Source of the DNA: Rhodanobacteraceae bacterium
Lineage (GTDB): Bacteria > Pseudomonadota > Gammaproteobacteria > Xanthomonadales > Rhodanobacteraceae
NCBI GenBank assembly: GCA_030123585.1
Contig: CP126120.1
Span: 1,861,001-1,925,000, forward strand
Direction of reading: 5' to 3'
Length of the DNA: 64,000 bases
The position numbers and the translations under genes are program-made. This document shows positions 9,287 to 18,327 of the stretch, one piece after another. The first letter of the stretch is position 1; every line of letters starts with the position of its first letter. The notes beneath the pieces are model-generated. The model searched no databases and was not told the DNA's origin. It saw only the letters and a list, made by a program, of their open reading frames with translations.

Positions 9287-9916
9287 TCACAACTCGCCCA
9301 GCAGGCGCTCGTCCGCGGTGAGGCTGCGCGCGAAACCCTGGCTGCGGAACAGGCGCTCGCCGTAGTCGACGATGGGCTTGGCTTCCTTCGGCAATTGCAC
9401 GCCCAGTGACGGCAGGCGCCACACCACCGGCGCGACCAGGCAATCGGCGAGGCTGATCTCGGGGTTCAGGAAAAACTTGGCGGCCTTGAACAGCGGCAGC
9501 GCGCTCATCAGGTGATCGCGCAGGCGCTTGCGCGCGGCCTCGGCGGGACGTCCGCCAGCGCGGATGTGCGCGACTTCCGGCACCCAGTCGCGCTCGATCC
9601 GCACGCAGGCGAGGCGCAGGCGCGCGCGCGACAGCGGATCGACCGGCATCAGCGGCGGATGCGGGTAGCGTTCGTCGATGTATTCGCACACCACGTCCGG
9701 TTCGTACAGGACCATGTCGCGGTCCTGCAGGGTCGGGGTGTCGCCGTACGGATTGATCGACAGCAATTCATCATGCGGCTTGCCGGGCGGCACTTCGACC
9801 CGATCGTAGACCACGCCCTTGGCAGCCAGCACCAGCCGCACGCGGTGCGACTGCACGTCGTCGGGCGCGGTGAACAGGGTCAACACGGTACGCGTTGCGT
9901 GGGCGGTTTGGATCAT
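9287..9916 (-). CDS. sspA: stringent starvation protein A (GST fold)
   Basis: The product is a GST-fold protein with an N-terminal thioredoxin-like part (TLFTAPDDVQSHRVRLVLAA) and a C-terminal helical part. SspA is an RNA-polymerase-associated regulator induced by starvation; the usual GST catalytic residue is not obvious, in keeping with its non-enzymatic role. It follows petABC in the same direction and precedes sspB, a standard gammaproteobacterial arrangement. ATG at 9916 has GGGA about nine bases upstream; ATG at 9931 is the alternative and adds five residues. Confidence 0.92.
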   Translation of the reverse strand: MIQTAHATRTVLTLFTAPDDVQSHRVRLVLAAKGVVYDRVEVPPGKPHDELLSINPYGDTPTLQDRDMVLYEPDVVCEYIDERYPHPPLMPVDPLSRARLRLACVRIERDWVPEVAHIRAGGRPAEAARKRLRDHLMSALPLFKAAKFFLNPEISLADCLVAPVVWRLPSLGVQLPKEAKPIVDYGERLFRSQGFARSLTADERLLGEL

Positions 9917-10010
9917 GCCAGCATTTCCCATGGGCCGTGCGGGTCCGGACAGGCGGCAGACCCGGGTGTGGGTGGGGACGGCATCTCCCGGTGCGCAACG
10001 TGCGCGCCGG

Positions 10011-10772
10011 TCAATGCACGTCCTTCCAATACTCTTTCTTCAGCACCAGCGCGAACAGGGTAAAAAGTACCAGATACAGCACCACCCACGCGCCGATGCG
10101 GCTGCGCACCAGCTCGTCCGGGGCCGAAACCCAGGTCAGGAAGGTCGTGAGGTCGCGCACCGCCTGGTCGTATTGCGCGGGCGTCATGCTGCCGGGGTGG
10201 GCGAGCTTGAGTTCCTTGACCGTGGCGGGCTGGCCGTTCCCGGACGGATTCATCACCGCCACCTGCTCGCCCTGCAGCCGCCACAGCGGGAACGGCATCG
10301 CGACGTTCGGAAACACCGTGTTGTTCCAGCCACTGTTGGTGCTCGGGTCGAGGTAGAACGACTTGAGGTAGGCCGCCACCCAGTCGGCGCCCTTGGCGCT
10401 GACTTCCAGCGATAGGTCTGGCGGTACCTTGCCGAACCACTTCTCGGCGTCGGCTTCCGGCATCGACGAGACGATCGGCTCGCCGAACTTGGCGCCGGTG
10501 AAATTGAGGTTGTCCATCACCTGCTGTTCGGTGAGGCCGAGCCCTTCCGCCATCTGCGAGTAACGCAGGTACTTCAGCGAATGGCAGCCCACGCAGTAAT
10601 TCATGAACAGGCGCGCACCGCGTTGCAGCGAGGCCTGGTCGTGCACGTTGACGTTGGCGTCGGGCAGCCCGCCGCCCTCTTCCGCAAAGGCCGCGGGCGC
10701 GAAGGCCACTGCGAGCGCCAGCAGGATGGCGGCGAGGGAGCGCACGGATGCGCGAGAAGTCTGGTCAGGCAT
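10011..10772 (-). CDS. petC: ubiquinol-cytochrome c reductase, cytochrome c1
   Basis: The 253-residue cytochrome c1 has a signal peptide cleaved near residue 30, a heme c site CVGCH at residues 60-64, an axial Met candidate at M159 in VAMPF, and a C-terminal membrane anchor (WVVLYLVLFTLFALVL) followed by a basic tail. It carries electrons from the Rieske centre to periplasmic cytochrome c in complex III. Its start overlaps the end of petB by 8 bases, so translation is probably coupled. Confidence 0.95.
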   Translation of the reverse strand: MPDQTSRASVRSLAAILLALAVAFAPAAFAEEGGGLPDANVNVHDQASLQRGARLFMNYCVGCHSLKYLRYSQMAEGLGLTEQQVMDNLNFTGAKFGEPIVSSMPEADAEKWFGKVPPDLSLEVSAKGADWVAAYLKSFYLDPSTNSGWNNTVFPNVAMPFPLWRLQGEQVAVMNPSGNGQPATVKELKLAHPGSMTPAQYDQAVRDLTTFLTWVSAPDELVRSRIGAWVVLYLVLFTLFALVLKKEYWKDVH

Positions 10773-12033
10773 GCGTGGTCACCCTTTCCGGAACCGGCTT
10801 GGTCTTCTCCCACCCGAAGAACGTGTAGGCCCAAAGGAACACGAAGAACCCGAAATACAGGACCACGAGGATCCGGCCGAACAGGTTCTCGATGGTGGTG
10901 ATGTCGGCGTTGGGTCCGAAGATGGACACGATCCAGCCCGGCGTCAGGTCGTCGCCGATGGCCGCCAGCAGCACGAACACGATCGCGAAGATCGTCAGCG
11001 CCACCTTGTAGCCGGTGCCGCGGTAGCGGATCGACTTGACCTTGCCGCGATCCAGCCACGGCACCAGGAACAACACCACGATCGAAGCCAGCAACGCCAG
11101 CACGCCGAAGCCCTTGCTGGGGATCATCCGCAGGATCGCGTAGAACGGCGTGAAGTACCACACCGGCTTGATCGAGGCGGGCGTCACCAGATCGTTGGCC
11201 GGGATCGAGTTGTCATGTTCCAGGAAGAACCCGCCCACGGTCGGTTCGAAGAAGATGATGATCGCGCAGATGACCAGGAACACACCCACACCGACCAGGT
11301 CCTTCAGCGTGTAGTACGGGTGGAACGGAATGCCGTCCAGCGGATGGCCATCCGGACCCTTGTGCTTCTTGATCTCGACGCCGTCGGGATTGTTGGAGCC
11401 GACTTCATGCAGCGCGCCGAGGTGCAGCACCACCAGCAGCAACAGCACCAGCGGCAGCGCCACCACGTGCAGCGCGAAGAAACGGTTCAGGGTCGGATCG
11501 GACGGCACGAAGCTGCCCATGATCCAGTTGACCAGTTGCTCGCCGATCACCGGCACCGCGCTGAACAGGGTGATGATCACCTTGGCGCCCCAGAACGACA
11601 TGTTGCCCCACGGCAGCACGTAGCCCATGAAGGCCTCGGCCATCAGCGCGAGGAAGATCAGCATGCCGAGCAGCCACACCAGTTCGCGCGGCTTCTTGTA
11701 CGAACCGTACATCAGCCCGCGGAACATGTGCAGGTACACCACGATGAAGAACATCGAGGCGCCGGTGACGTGCATGTAGCGCACCAGCCAGCCCCAGTGC
11801 ACGTCGCGCATGATGTACTGCACCGAGTCGAACGCGCCGGCGGCGGTCGGGGTGTAGAACATCGTCAGGAAGATGCCGGTGACGATCTGGTTCACCAGCA
11901 CCAGCATCGCCAGCGAACCGAAGTAGTACATGACGTTGAAGTTCTTCGGCGCGTAGTACTCCGTCATGTGTTTCCGGTAAGCCGCGCCCGCGCCCGGTGC
12001 GCGCTCTTCGAACCACTGCATCAACGCGCGCAT
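10765..12033 (-). CDS. petB: ubiquinol-cytochrome c reductase, cytochrome b
   Basis: The 422-residue integral membrane protein has eight expected helices, the heme-ligating histidines in the second and fourth helices, and the PEWY-loop position occupied by PVWYFTPFY. It holds hemes bL and bH and both quinone sites of complex III. ATG at 12033 shares bases with the petA stop (TGATG), so the two genes are coupled. Confidence 0.95.
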   Translation of the reverse strand: MRALMQWFEERAPGAGAAYRKHMTEYYAPKNFNVMYYFGSLAMLVLVNQIVTGIFLTMFYTPTAAGAFDSVQYIMRDVHWGWLVRYMHVTGASMFFIVVYLHMFRGLMYGSYKKPRELVWLLGMLIFLALMAEAFMGYVLPWGNMSFWGAKVIITLFSAVPVIGEQLVNWIMGSFVPSDPTLNRFFALHVVALPLVLLLLVVLHLGALHEVGSNNPDGVEIKKHKGPDGHPLDGIPFHPYYTLKDLVGVGVFLVICAIIIFFEPTVGGFFLEHDNSIPANDLVTPASIKPVWYFTPFYAILRMIPSKGFGVLALLASIVVLFLVPWLDRGKVKSIRYRGTGYKVALTIFAIVFVLLAAIGDDLTPGWIVSIFGPNADITTIENLFGRILVVLYFGFFVFLWAYTFFGWEKTKPVPERVTTHA

Positions 12034-12629
12034 CACGCGGCTCCTTTCGGATCGACGCCGATCTGGATGTGGGTGTCATCGACGAAGTGGTACGGCGGCA
12101 CCACCATGTTCAGCGGCGCCGGCACGCCCTGGTAGACGCGCGCGGCGATGTCATAGCGCGAGTGGTGGCAGGGGCAGTAGAAGCCGCCCTTCCAGTTCGG
12201 ATCGAACGGCATGGGCTTGACCTCGCCGTCGTAGTCCGGCACGCAACCCAGGTGCGTGCAGATGCCGATCAGCACCATCCATTCCGGCTTGATCGAGCGG
12301 TGGGCGTTCTTGCAGTAGGCGGGTTGTTCCGACTCATTCGAATCGGGGTCGCGCAGGCGCGGATCCTGCTTGGGGAGCCATTCGAGCTGTTCAGGGGTGC
12401 GGTTGATGACGAACACCGGCTGGCTGCGCCAACCGTAGCGCACCATCTGGCCGGGTTCGATCTTGCCGATCGGCACCGTCACCGGGGCGCCGGCCGACTC
12501 GGCGCGCGCGCTGGGCAACCAGGTTTCGACGAACGGGATCGCCGTGATGACGAGGCCCGCGCCGCCGATCACGGCGGTGGACGCAGTCAGGAACCTGCGC
12601 CGCCCCTTGTTGATGCTTTCGTCCGCCAT
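12033..12629 (-). CDS. petA: ubiquinol-cytochrome c reductase, Rieske iron-sulfur subunit
   Basis: The 198-residue protein starts with a twin-arginine signal-anchor (RRRFLTAS, then a hydrophobic helix to about residue 35). The 2Fe-2S site is CTHLGC at 124-129 and CPCHHS at 152-157: C124, H126, C152 and H155 are the expected ligands, and C129 and C154 the disulfide. It is the first gene of petA-petB-petC-sspA-sspB. ATG at 12629 has GGAG upstream at good spacing; the longer open frame to 12944 is rejected. Confidence 0.95.
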   Translation of the reverse strand: MADESINKGRRRFLTASTAVIGGAGLVITAIPFVETWLPSARAESAGAPVTVPIGKIEPGQMVRYGWRSQPVFVINRTPEQLEWLPKQDPRLRDPDSNESEQPAYCKNAHRSIKPEWMVLIGICTHLGCVPDYDGEVKPMPFDPNWKGGFYCPCHHSRYDIAARVYQGVPAPLNMVVPPYHFVDDTHIQIGVDPKGAA

Positions 12630-12816
12630 CAGCTTCTCCACCCTGCAGTGGCCCGGCCGGGGAACCGGACCGTGGTTGCTCGGGTCCGTCCGCACACCCC
12701 GAATGAACGGCCGTCGGGCCACACCCGTTGCGTCCTTCGGGCCCCAAAATCGTGTTAGTTTAGCGTTCGCCTCGTAAGCGCACAATCCGACGGCGTCCGG
12801 CGAGGCCGCACTCTCC

Positions 12817-13989
12817 ATGCTCCGCAAGCTCCGCCCGCTTCTGTTCATCCTGCAATTCGTGGTGGCGGGCCTAGCGGCAGCCTTCCTGATCAGCCTCGCG
12901 TGGCCGGGCGCCGGCGACCGCCTGCGCGGCCGACTGCACGGCAAGCCGGCCGCGGCGCCCCCGGCAACGGCGGCGGCCCTCCCCGCGTCCGGACCCGCCT
13001 CCTATGCCGAGGCGGTGGCGAAGGCCGCACCCGCGGTGGTGAACATCTACGCCGACAAGATCGTCACCGAACGCGCGGTGCGCATCTTCACCGATCCGCT
13101 GATGCAGCGGATGCTGGGCGGCATCGCCGGACCGGCCATGAAGCGCCGCGAACTGAGCCTGGGCTCAGGCGTGATCTTCACTTCCGACGGCTACGTGCTC
13201 ACCAACAACCACGTGATCTCGGGCGCCGACGACATCCAGGTGATGCTGCAGGACGGCCGGGCCGCACACGCCAGGGTCATCGGCACCGATCCCGACACCG
13301 ACCTCGCGGTGCTCAAGATCGACGCGAGCACGCTGCCCACGATCCAGGTCGATCCCGACCCGCCGCGCGTCGGCGACGTGGTGCTGGCGATCGGCAACCC
13401 CTTCGGGATCGGCCAGACCGTGACGATGGGCATCGTCAGCGCCTTGCAGCGGCAGCTCGCGCTGTCGCCCTACGAAGACTTCATCCAGACCGACGCCGCG
13501 ATCAACTCGGGCAATTCCGGCGGCGCGCTGGTGAACGCCGAAGGCCAGTTGGTCGGCATCAACACCGCAATGCTGGAACACGACACCGGCGCGCAGGGCA
13601 TCGGTTTCGCGATTCCCGTGCGCACCGCCAAGCGGGTGCTCGAACAGATCGTCGAACACGGCCGCGTGTCGCGCGGCTGGCTGGGCGTGGAAGTGGGCAA
13701 TGTGGTGGTGTCCGCCGATTCCGGCCTGCCCGCGGCCGCGCGCGGCGCCACCGTGCTCGACGTTTATCCCGGCGGACCCGCGGCGCAGGCGGGCCTGCAG
13801 CCCGGCGACATCCTGCTGAAGCTGGGCAAACAGCCGATCATCGACCCGGCCGACCTGCGCACCCGCGAGGCCGAAACCGCGCCGGGCAGCAAGGTCGAGG
13901 TTTACGGCTTGCGCAGCGGCGAACCGTTCCAGGCCTTGGTGACGCTGGCGCAACGACCGCAACTGCGGCGACAGGTCAATCCCGGGTGA
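12817..13989 (+). CDS. DegS/AlgW-like membrane-anchored serine protease
   Basis: The 390-residue HtrA-family protease has an N-terminal membrane anchor (residues about 8-28), a trypsin-like domain with catalytic H132 (TNNHV), D162 (TDLAVLK) and S234 (SGNSGGA), and one C-terminal PDZ domain at about 285-375. A single PDZ with a membrane anchor is the DegS/AlgW layout, which in relatives cleaves the anti-sigma factor RseA/MucA to release sigma-E; DegP and DegQ have two PDZ domains. The gene is divergent from petA across 187 bases. Confidence 0.88.
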   Translation: MLRKLRPLLFILQFVVAGLAAAFLISLAWPGAGDRLRGRLHGKPAAAPPATAAALPASGPASYAEAVAKAAPAVVNIYADKIVTERAVRIFTDPLMQRMLGGIAGPAMKRRELSLGSGVIFTSDGYVLTNNHVISGADDIQVMLQDGRAAHARVIGTDPDTDLAVLKIDASTLPTIQVDPDPPRVGDVVLAIGNPFGIGQTVTMGIVSALQRQLALSPYEDFIQTDAAINSGNSGGALVNAEGQLVGINTAMLEHDTGAQGIGFAIPVRTAKRVLEQIVEHGRVSRGWLGVEVGNVVVSADSGLPAAARGATVLDVYPGGPAAQAGLQPGDILLKLGKQPIIDPADLRTREAETAPGSKVEVYGLRSGEPFQALVTLAQRPQLRRQVNPG

Positions 13990-14031
13990 TTACAGCGGGT
14001 TCCTGAAGCGGATGAGCGCGGATCAAGCGCG

Positions 14032-14112
14032 TAGGTTGGGCTGACGCCGGCTTCATCGGCGGAAGCCCAACGTCTTCGGCACGATCGTGTTGGGCTGTAT
14101 TCAGCCCAACCT
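14032..14112. repeat. tandem GTTGGGCT/AGCCCAAC hairpin pair
   Basis: Two hairpins lie side by side between the convergent protease and apt genes: GTTGGGCT at 14035-14042 pairs with AGCCCAAC at 14064-14071, and GTTGGGCT at 14089-14096 pairs with AGCCCAAC at 14103-14110. The outermost arms (from 14032 and to 14112) are also complementary over 12 bases, so the whole element can fold as one unit. It is probably a REP doublet and may serve as a terminator in both directions. Confidence 0.75.
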
Positions 14113-14127
14113 GCAAAGTGCAGACAA

Positions 14128-14676
14128 TCAGTAACGCAGCAGCGAGCGAAGCGGCGCACCCACCAGCCAGCGTTCGCGACCGCGCAGGAATCCAAGCTCG
14201 ACCACCACCGTGGCGCCCGCCACCTCCGCATCCAGGCCTTGCAGCAGTTCCAGCGCGGCGGCCAGGGTGCCGCCGGTCGCCAGCACGTCGTCGACCAATA
14301 TCACGCGCGCACCGGGCGCCAGCGCGTCGGCGTGGACTTCGAGCCGCGCGCTACCGTATTCGAGCCGGAAATCGACGCCGCGCGTCGCGGCCGGCAGCTT
14401 GCCGGCCTTGCGCAACGGCACGAACCCGGCACCCAATGCCTGCGCGACGGCGGCGCCGAAAATGAAACCGCGCGCCTCGATGCCGCATACCGCGTCCACC
14501 CCGGTTTCGCGCCAAGGTGCGGCCAATGCATCAACGCATTCAGCGAACGTGCGCGCGTCCGCCAGCAACGGCGTGATGTCCTTGAACAGCACGCCTGGTC
14601 GCGGAAAATCCGGCACGTCGCGGATGTGCGCGGCCAGACGCGCCTGCACTTCTGGTGACACCCCCTCCGCGGACAC
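14128..14676 (-). CDS. apt: adenine phosphoribosyltransferase
   Basis: The product, about 182 residues, has the PRPP-binding signature VILVDDVLATGGT, a FPRPGVLFKDITPLL start and the EARGFIFG motif of adenine phosphoribosyltransferase. It salvages adenine with PRPP to AMP in the cytoplasm. No ATG precedes the conserved part; GTG at 14676 (GAG upstream) or GTG at 14661 (GGAGG very close) are the candidate starts. Its start lies 8 bases from the stop of the DUF2007 gene. Confidence 0.9.
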   Translation of the reverse strand: MSAEGVSPEVQARLAAHIRDVPDFPRPGVLFKDITPLLADARTFAECVDALAAPWRETGVDAVCGIEARGFIFGAAVAQALGAGFVPLRKAGKLPAATRGVDFRLEYGSARLEVHADALAPGARVILVDDVLATGGTLAAALELLQGLDAEVAGATVVVELGFLRGRERWLVGAPLRSLLRY

Positions 14677-14684
14677 GCGCGCGC

Positions 14685-14987
14685 TCAAACCGGCGCGGGC
14701 CGCAGACGCAGCGGCGGAACGATGCCGGCGTCGGCGTGCGCCGAGGCTGCCGGCGCGTCTTCGTCCACCGGCGCCTGCAGCATTGCGATGATCTCGCGCA
14801 CTACCGGCGTCGCGTCGTCCACGCACACGTCGGGCACGCTGACCGTCAGGAAATCGCGCGCCGGCAACTGGCCGACGCCGCCGGTCAGGTATTCGCCATT
14901 GATGAAGCTCGGGATGCCCGCGTGGTCCAGCGCATCCTTGACCAGATGCGCGTCGACGATGCTTTCGGCGTGGTAGACCGTTCGCAT
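14685..14987 (-). CDS. DUF2007 putative signal-transducing protein
   Basis: The 100-residue protein begins MRTVYHAESIVDAHLVKDAL, followed by AGIPSFINGEYLTGGVGQLP, the typical DUF2007 fold of a ferredoxin-like beta-alpha-beta unit. The C-terminal 25 residues are Ala/Pro-rich and not part of the domain. The function of DUF2007 is unknown. It is probably co-transcribed with apt, 8 bases downstream. Confidence 0.8.
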   Translation of the reverse strand: MRTVYHAESIVDAHLVKDALDHAGIPSFINGEYLTGGVGQLPARDFLTVSVPDVCVDDATPVVREIIAMLQAPVDEDAPAASAHADAGIVPPLRLRPAPV

Positions 14988-15066
14988 GACTCCAACGCTA
15001 GCGCCAAGCGCGGGCTTGCGCAAGCCGCGGCGATTTGGCATCCGATGTCGTCTTGCAAGAGCCATT

Positions 15067-15240
15067 CACCACGGATTTACACGGATCACCACGGATCAGG
15101 AGCAAGAGCATTCGACGCGGATAAGAGCGGATGCACGCGGATAGAGCTCTTGCCCGATCCGCCTTTATCCGCGTCAATCCGCGTCAAAAAATGCTTTTGC
15201 TTGATCCGTGTCCATCCGCGTCGATCCGTGGTTGGGTTTG
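15067..15240. repeat. CGGAT-rich dispersed intergenic repeat, copy 1
   Basis: This stretch fills most of the gap between the DUF2007 gene and glnS. The left side repeats (C/G)(A/G)CGGAT units and the right side repeats ATCCG(C/T)G units, so the element can fold into a long imperfect stem. A second copy in the same orientation lies at 42676-42790 and shares the landmarks GGATAGAGC, TTGCC(C/T)GATCCG and CAAAAA(A)TGCTT. No coding sequence is seen here. Confidence 0.75.
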
Positions 15241-15290
15241 GCTTCCGCACTTCGCTAAACTTGTGGGCTTCGCAACGCAGGATGTGTCCC

Positions 15291-17024
15291 ATGGCGGACG
15301 AACACGCTCCCCTCGTCACCAACTTCATCCGCCAGATCGTGCTGGCCGACCAGGCCTCGGGCAAGCACGGCGGCCGCGTGGCCACGCGTTTCCCGCCGGA
15401 ACCGAACGGACACCTGCACCTCGGCCACGCCAAGGCGATCTGCCTGGACTTCGGGATCGCACGCGAATTCGGCGGCACCTGCAACCTGCGCCTCGACGAC
15501 ACCAATCCCGGCAAGGAAGACCCGGCGTTCGTCGAAGGCATCAAGGATTCGGTGCACTGGCTGGGCTTCGAATGGAGCGAATTGCGCCACGCCTCGGATT
15601 ATTTCGAGGTGTTCTATCGCGCGGCGCTGAAACTGATCGAGGACGGCAAGGCCTACGTGGATGATCTCGACGCCGAGCAGGTACGCGAATTCCGCGGCAC
15701 GCTCACCGAACCTGGCCGCGATTCACCGTTCCGCAACCGCTCCGTCGAGGAAAACCTCGACCTGTTCCGGCGCATGCGCGCGGGCGAATTCGCCGACGGC
15801 TCGCGCACGCTGCGCGCGAAGATCGACATGGCCTCGGGCAACATCAACCTGCGCGATCCCGCGCTGTACCGCATCCGCAAGGTGGCGCACCAGAACACCG
15901 GCGATGCGTGGCCGATCTATCCGATGTACGACTTCGCGCATGCGCTGTCGGACGCGCTGGAAGGCATTACGCATTCGTTCTGCACACTGGAGTTCGAGGA
16001 CCACCGCCCGCTGTACGACTGGTGCGTGGACAACGTCGATTTCCCGAACCATCCGCAACTGTGGCAACCGCTGGTCGAGAAGGGTTTGCGCACCGCGCCG
16101 TCGAAACCGCGCCAGATCGAATTCGCACGCGGCAATCTTTCCTACACCGTGATGAGCAAGCGCAAGCTGCTGGAACTGGTCAACGGCCATCTGGTCGACG
16201 GCTGGGACGACCCGCGCATGCCGACCCTGGCCGGCGCGCGCCGGCGCGGCTTCACCGCCGCCGCGATCCGCACCTTCTGGGAACGCGCGGGGCTGTCGAA
16301 ACAGAACAGCGTGATCGACGTCGGTGTGCTGGAAGCCTGTGTGCGCGAGGATCTCGACGCGCATGCGCCGCGCCGGATGGCGGTGCTGGACCCGCTGAAA
16401 CTCGTGATCACCAACCTGCCCGACGGTCACGAAGAAACCTTGTCGTTTCCCAATCACCCCAAGGACGAAGCGTTCGGCACGCGCGCGGTGCCGTTCGCGC
16501 GCGAGCTGTGGATCGAACGCGAGGACTTCGCCGAAGTTCCGCCCAAGGGTTTCAAGCGCCTCGTGCCCGGCGGCGAAGTGCGCCTGCGCGGCGTCGGCAT
16601 CGTGCGCTGCGATGAAGTCGTCAAGGATACGGCAGGCAACGTCGCCGCACTGCGCTGCACGCTCGATCCCGAATCGCGCCACGGCCTGCCGGGCGCCGAC
16701 CGCAAAGTGAAAGGCACGATCCACTGGGTCAGCGCGAAGCACGCGATCGAAGCCGAAGTGCGCCTGTACGACCGCCTGTTCGACGCCGCCGATCCCGATG
16801 CCGACGCGGACGGCAAGACCTGGCTCGACCATATCAATCCGGATTCGCGCCGCATGATCCGCGGTTTCCTCGAACCGTCGCTGCGCGACGCCGTGCCCGA
16901 ACAACATTTCCAGTTCGAGCGCACCGGCTATTTCGTCGCCGACCGCCATGACCATTCGCGCGAGCGTCTGGTATTCAACCGCACGGTCACGTTGCGCGAC
17001 GCGTGGTCGCAAAACGCACGTTGA
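15291..17024 (+). CDS. glnS: glutaminyl-tRNA synthetase
   Basis: The 577-residue class I synthetase has PEPNG followed by the HIGH-type HLGH at residues 43-46 and the KMSKS-type loop MSKRK at 288-292. It joins glutamine to tRNA-Gln; the LDDTNP segment and the C-terminal beta-barrel domains fit bacterial GlnRS. ATG at 15291 has AGGA eight bases upstream. ATG at 15282 is in frame, but MADEH fits the family better. Confidence 0.95.
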   Translation: MADEHAPLVTNFIRQIVLADQASGKHGGRVATRFPPEPNGHLHLGHAKAICLDFGIAREFGGTCNLRLDDTNPGKEDPAFVEGIKDSVHWLGFEWSELRHASDYFEVFYRAALKLIEDGKAYVDDLDAEQVREFRGTLTEPGRDSPFRNRSVEENLDLFRRMRAGEFADGSRTLRAKIDMASGNINLRDPALYRIRKVAHQNTGDAWPIYPMYDFAHALSDALEGITHSFCTLEFEDHRPLYDWCVDNVDFPNHPQLWQPLVEKGLRTAPSKPRQIEFARGNLSYTVMSKRKLLELVNGHLVDGWDDPRMPTLAGARRRGFTAAAIRTFWERAGLSKQNSVIDVGVLEACVREDLDAHAPRRMAVLDPLKLVITNLPDGHEETLSFPNHPKDEAFGTRAVPFARELWIEREDFAEVPPKGFKRLVPGGEVRLRGVGIVRCDEVVKDTAGNVAALRCTLDPESRHGLPGADRKVKGTIHWVSAKHAIEAEVRLYDRLFDAADPDADADGKTWLDHINPDSRRMIRGFLEPSLRDAVPEQHFQFERTGYFVADRHDHSRERLVFNRTVTLRDAWSQNAR

Positions 17025-17033
17025 CGGACTTCG

Positions 17034-17735
17034 CTACGCCTCGATCCCAAAGCGTTCGCGCAACGCACGGCGCCCATTGCGGGTGACGCTCAATGCGCGG
17101 CTGTCGAGATCGCGCTCGATCCAGCGGCGCTCGAGTGACAAATCCAGCAAGGCTGCGCCCAGCGCACCGGCGAGATGCGGGCGGCGTTCACTCCAGTCGA
17201 GGCATCCGCACGCAAAGCGCCGGCGCCGCGCGCGCACCTCGCCCACGTCCACGCCGAGGGCGCCCAACGCCTTGTGGCCCGCGCGCGTGACTTCGTAGGC
17301 GCCATCACCATTGGCCGGCGCATGCGCCAGCCAGTGCAACGCGAACATCCGGTCGTGCAGCGCCACGGCCAACGCGCCGGCCATGTGGTCGTAACAGGTA
17401 CGCGCCGCGCGCAAGCGGTCCGGCGTGCTCGGCACGAACGGCGCTTGCGGCACGCCGGCAACCACGGTCAATGCTTCCAGCGCCGTCGCGACGTGCGCGC
17501 TCGCGAGGCGGTAGTAACGATGCCGTCCCTGCGCCGCCACCTTCACCAGCCTGTGCGCCACCAACTTGGCGAGATGCGCACTCGCCGTGGATGCGCTCAC
17601 CCCTGCCACGATCGACAACTCCGTACCCGTGCGTGCGTGGCCGTCCAACAGGCGGCACAGCATGCGCGCGCGCGCCGGTTCGGCGATCGCCGCGGCGACA
17701 TCCGCGATGGGCGCATCGTTGCGTTCGACATCCAT
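17034..17735 (-). CDS. ArsR/SmtB-family transcriptional regulator
   Basis: The 233-residue regulator has an N-terminal winged helix: AEPARARMLCRLLDG, then TGTELSIVAGVSASTASAHLAKLVAHRLVK, which is the ArsR helix-turn-helix with its recognition helix. The C-terminal 120 residues extend beyond a minimal ArsR protein and contain a CGCLDWSERRPHLAG segment seen in longer regulators of this type, possibly a metal or small-molecule site. It is divergent from the NIPSNAP-racemase-hydrolase genes with 232 bases between, so it probably controls them. ATG at 17735 was chosen over an open frame reaching 17987. Confidence 0.82.
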   Translation of the reverse strand: MDVERNDAPIADVAAAIAEPARARMLCRLLDGHARTGTELSIVAGVSASTASAHLAKLVAHRLVKVAAQGRHRYYRLASAHVATALEALTVVAGVPQAPFVPSTPDRLRAARTCYDHMAGALAVALHDRMFALHWLAHAPANGDGAYEVTRAGHKALGALGVDVGEVRARRRRFACGCLDWSERRPHLAGALGAALLDLSLERRWIERDLDSRALSVTRNGRRALRERFGIEA

Positions 17736-17967
17736 ACTTTCATTGTAAGCGAAGCGTGGCTGCGTGCAACGCGTCAGGCTGCCGCACATGGAATCGAATG
17801 AACGCATCGAGGAATGGCCCGCACCCCGAGCCCGTCGCGCGTTTCTGGCTCGCGCGTCGGCGTTCGCGGCAGCGTGCTTCACGGCACCGGACACGATCGG
17901 CGCCCTCCTCGATCCGTCCGTGCGACCCGCCCTTTCCGCGCCGACCGCCACGCACAGGAGCCGCGAC

Positions 17968-18303
17968 ATGCGCATCGTCTGCATCATCCGTTACGAAATC
18001 GATCCCTACCAGCGCGACGCCTTCCGCGAATACGCCGGGAACTGGGGACGCGTCATTCCCCGTTGCGGCGGATACCTGATCGGTTATTTCCTGCCGTGGC
18101 AGGGCACCAACTATGTCGGCTGGGGCCTGATCGCGTTCGACAGCCTCGCCGCCTACGAAACCTACCAGGCGCGGCTGCGGGAAGATCCGGACGGCCGCAG
18201 GAATTTCGCGTTCGCGCAAACGAAACATTTCATCCTGAAGGAGGAAAGGAACTTCGTGGAAGTTGTGGAAGGCACGTTCAACATCCCTGCCGCCAAGGCA
18301 TGA
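17968..18303 (+). CDS. NIPSNAP family protein
   Basis: The 111-residue protein begins [19 protein letters not shown], followed by [23 protein letters not shown], matching the dimeric ferredoxin-like NIPSNAP fold (an alpha+beta barrel). Bacterial NIPSNAPs are mostly uncharacterised; some act near amide or aldehyde metabolism. CAGGAG lies eight bases before ATG 17968. The same frame continues upstream with [11 protein letters not shown], which resembles a Tat signal, so a longer form starting near 17791 cannot be fully excluded. It is first in a cluster with the racemase and hydrolase. Confidence 0.8.
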   Translation: MRIVCIIRYEIDPYQRDAFREYAGNWGRVIPRCGGYLIGYFLPWQGTNYVGWGLIAFDSLAAYETYQARLREDPDGRRNFAFAQTKHFILKEERNFVEVVEGTFNIPAAKA

Positions 18304-18327
18304 CCGACACGAGAGACGCGGACGACG

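Noticed and set aside
14655..15290. An in-frame extension of glnS far upstream
   Set aside because: It passes through DUF2007 on the other strand and the CGGAT repeat; the conserved GlnRS start is at 15291 with a good ribosome binding site.
17764..17967. An upstream extension of the NIPSNAP gene with a Tat-like [11 protein letters not shown]
   Set aside because: The internal ATG at 17968 has CAGGAG at ideal spacing and matches the family start; the Tat resemblance is noted as an alternative only.
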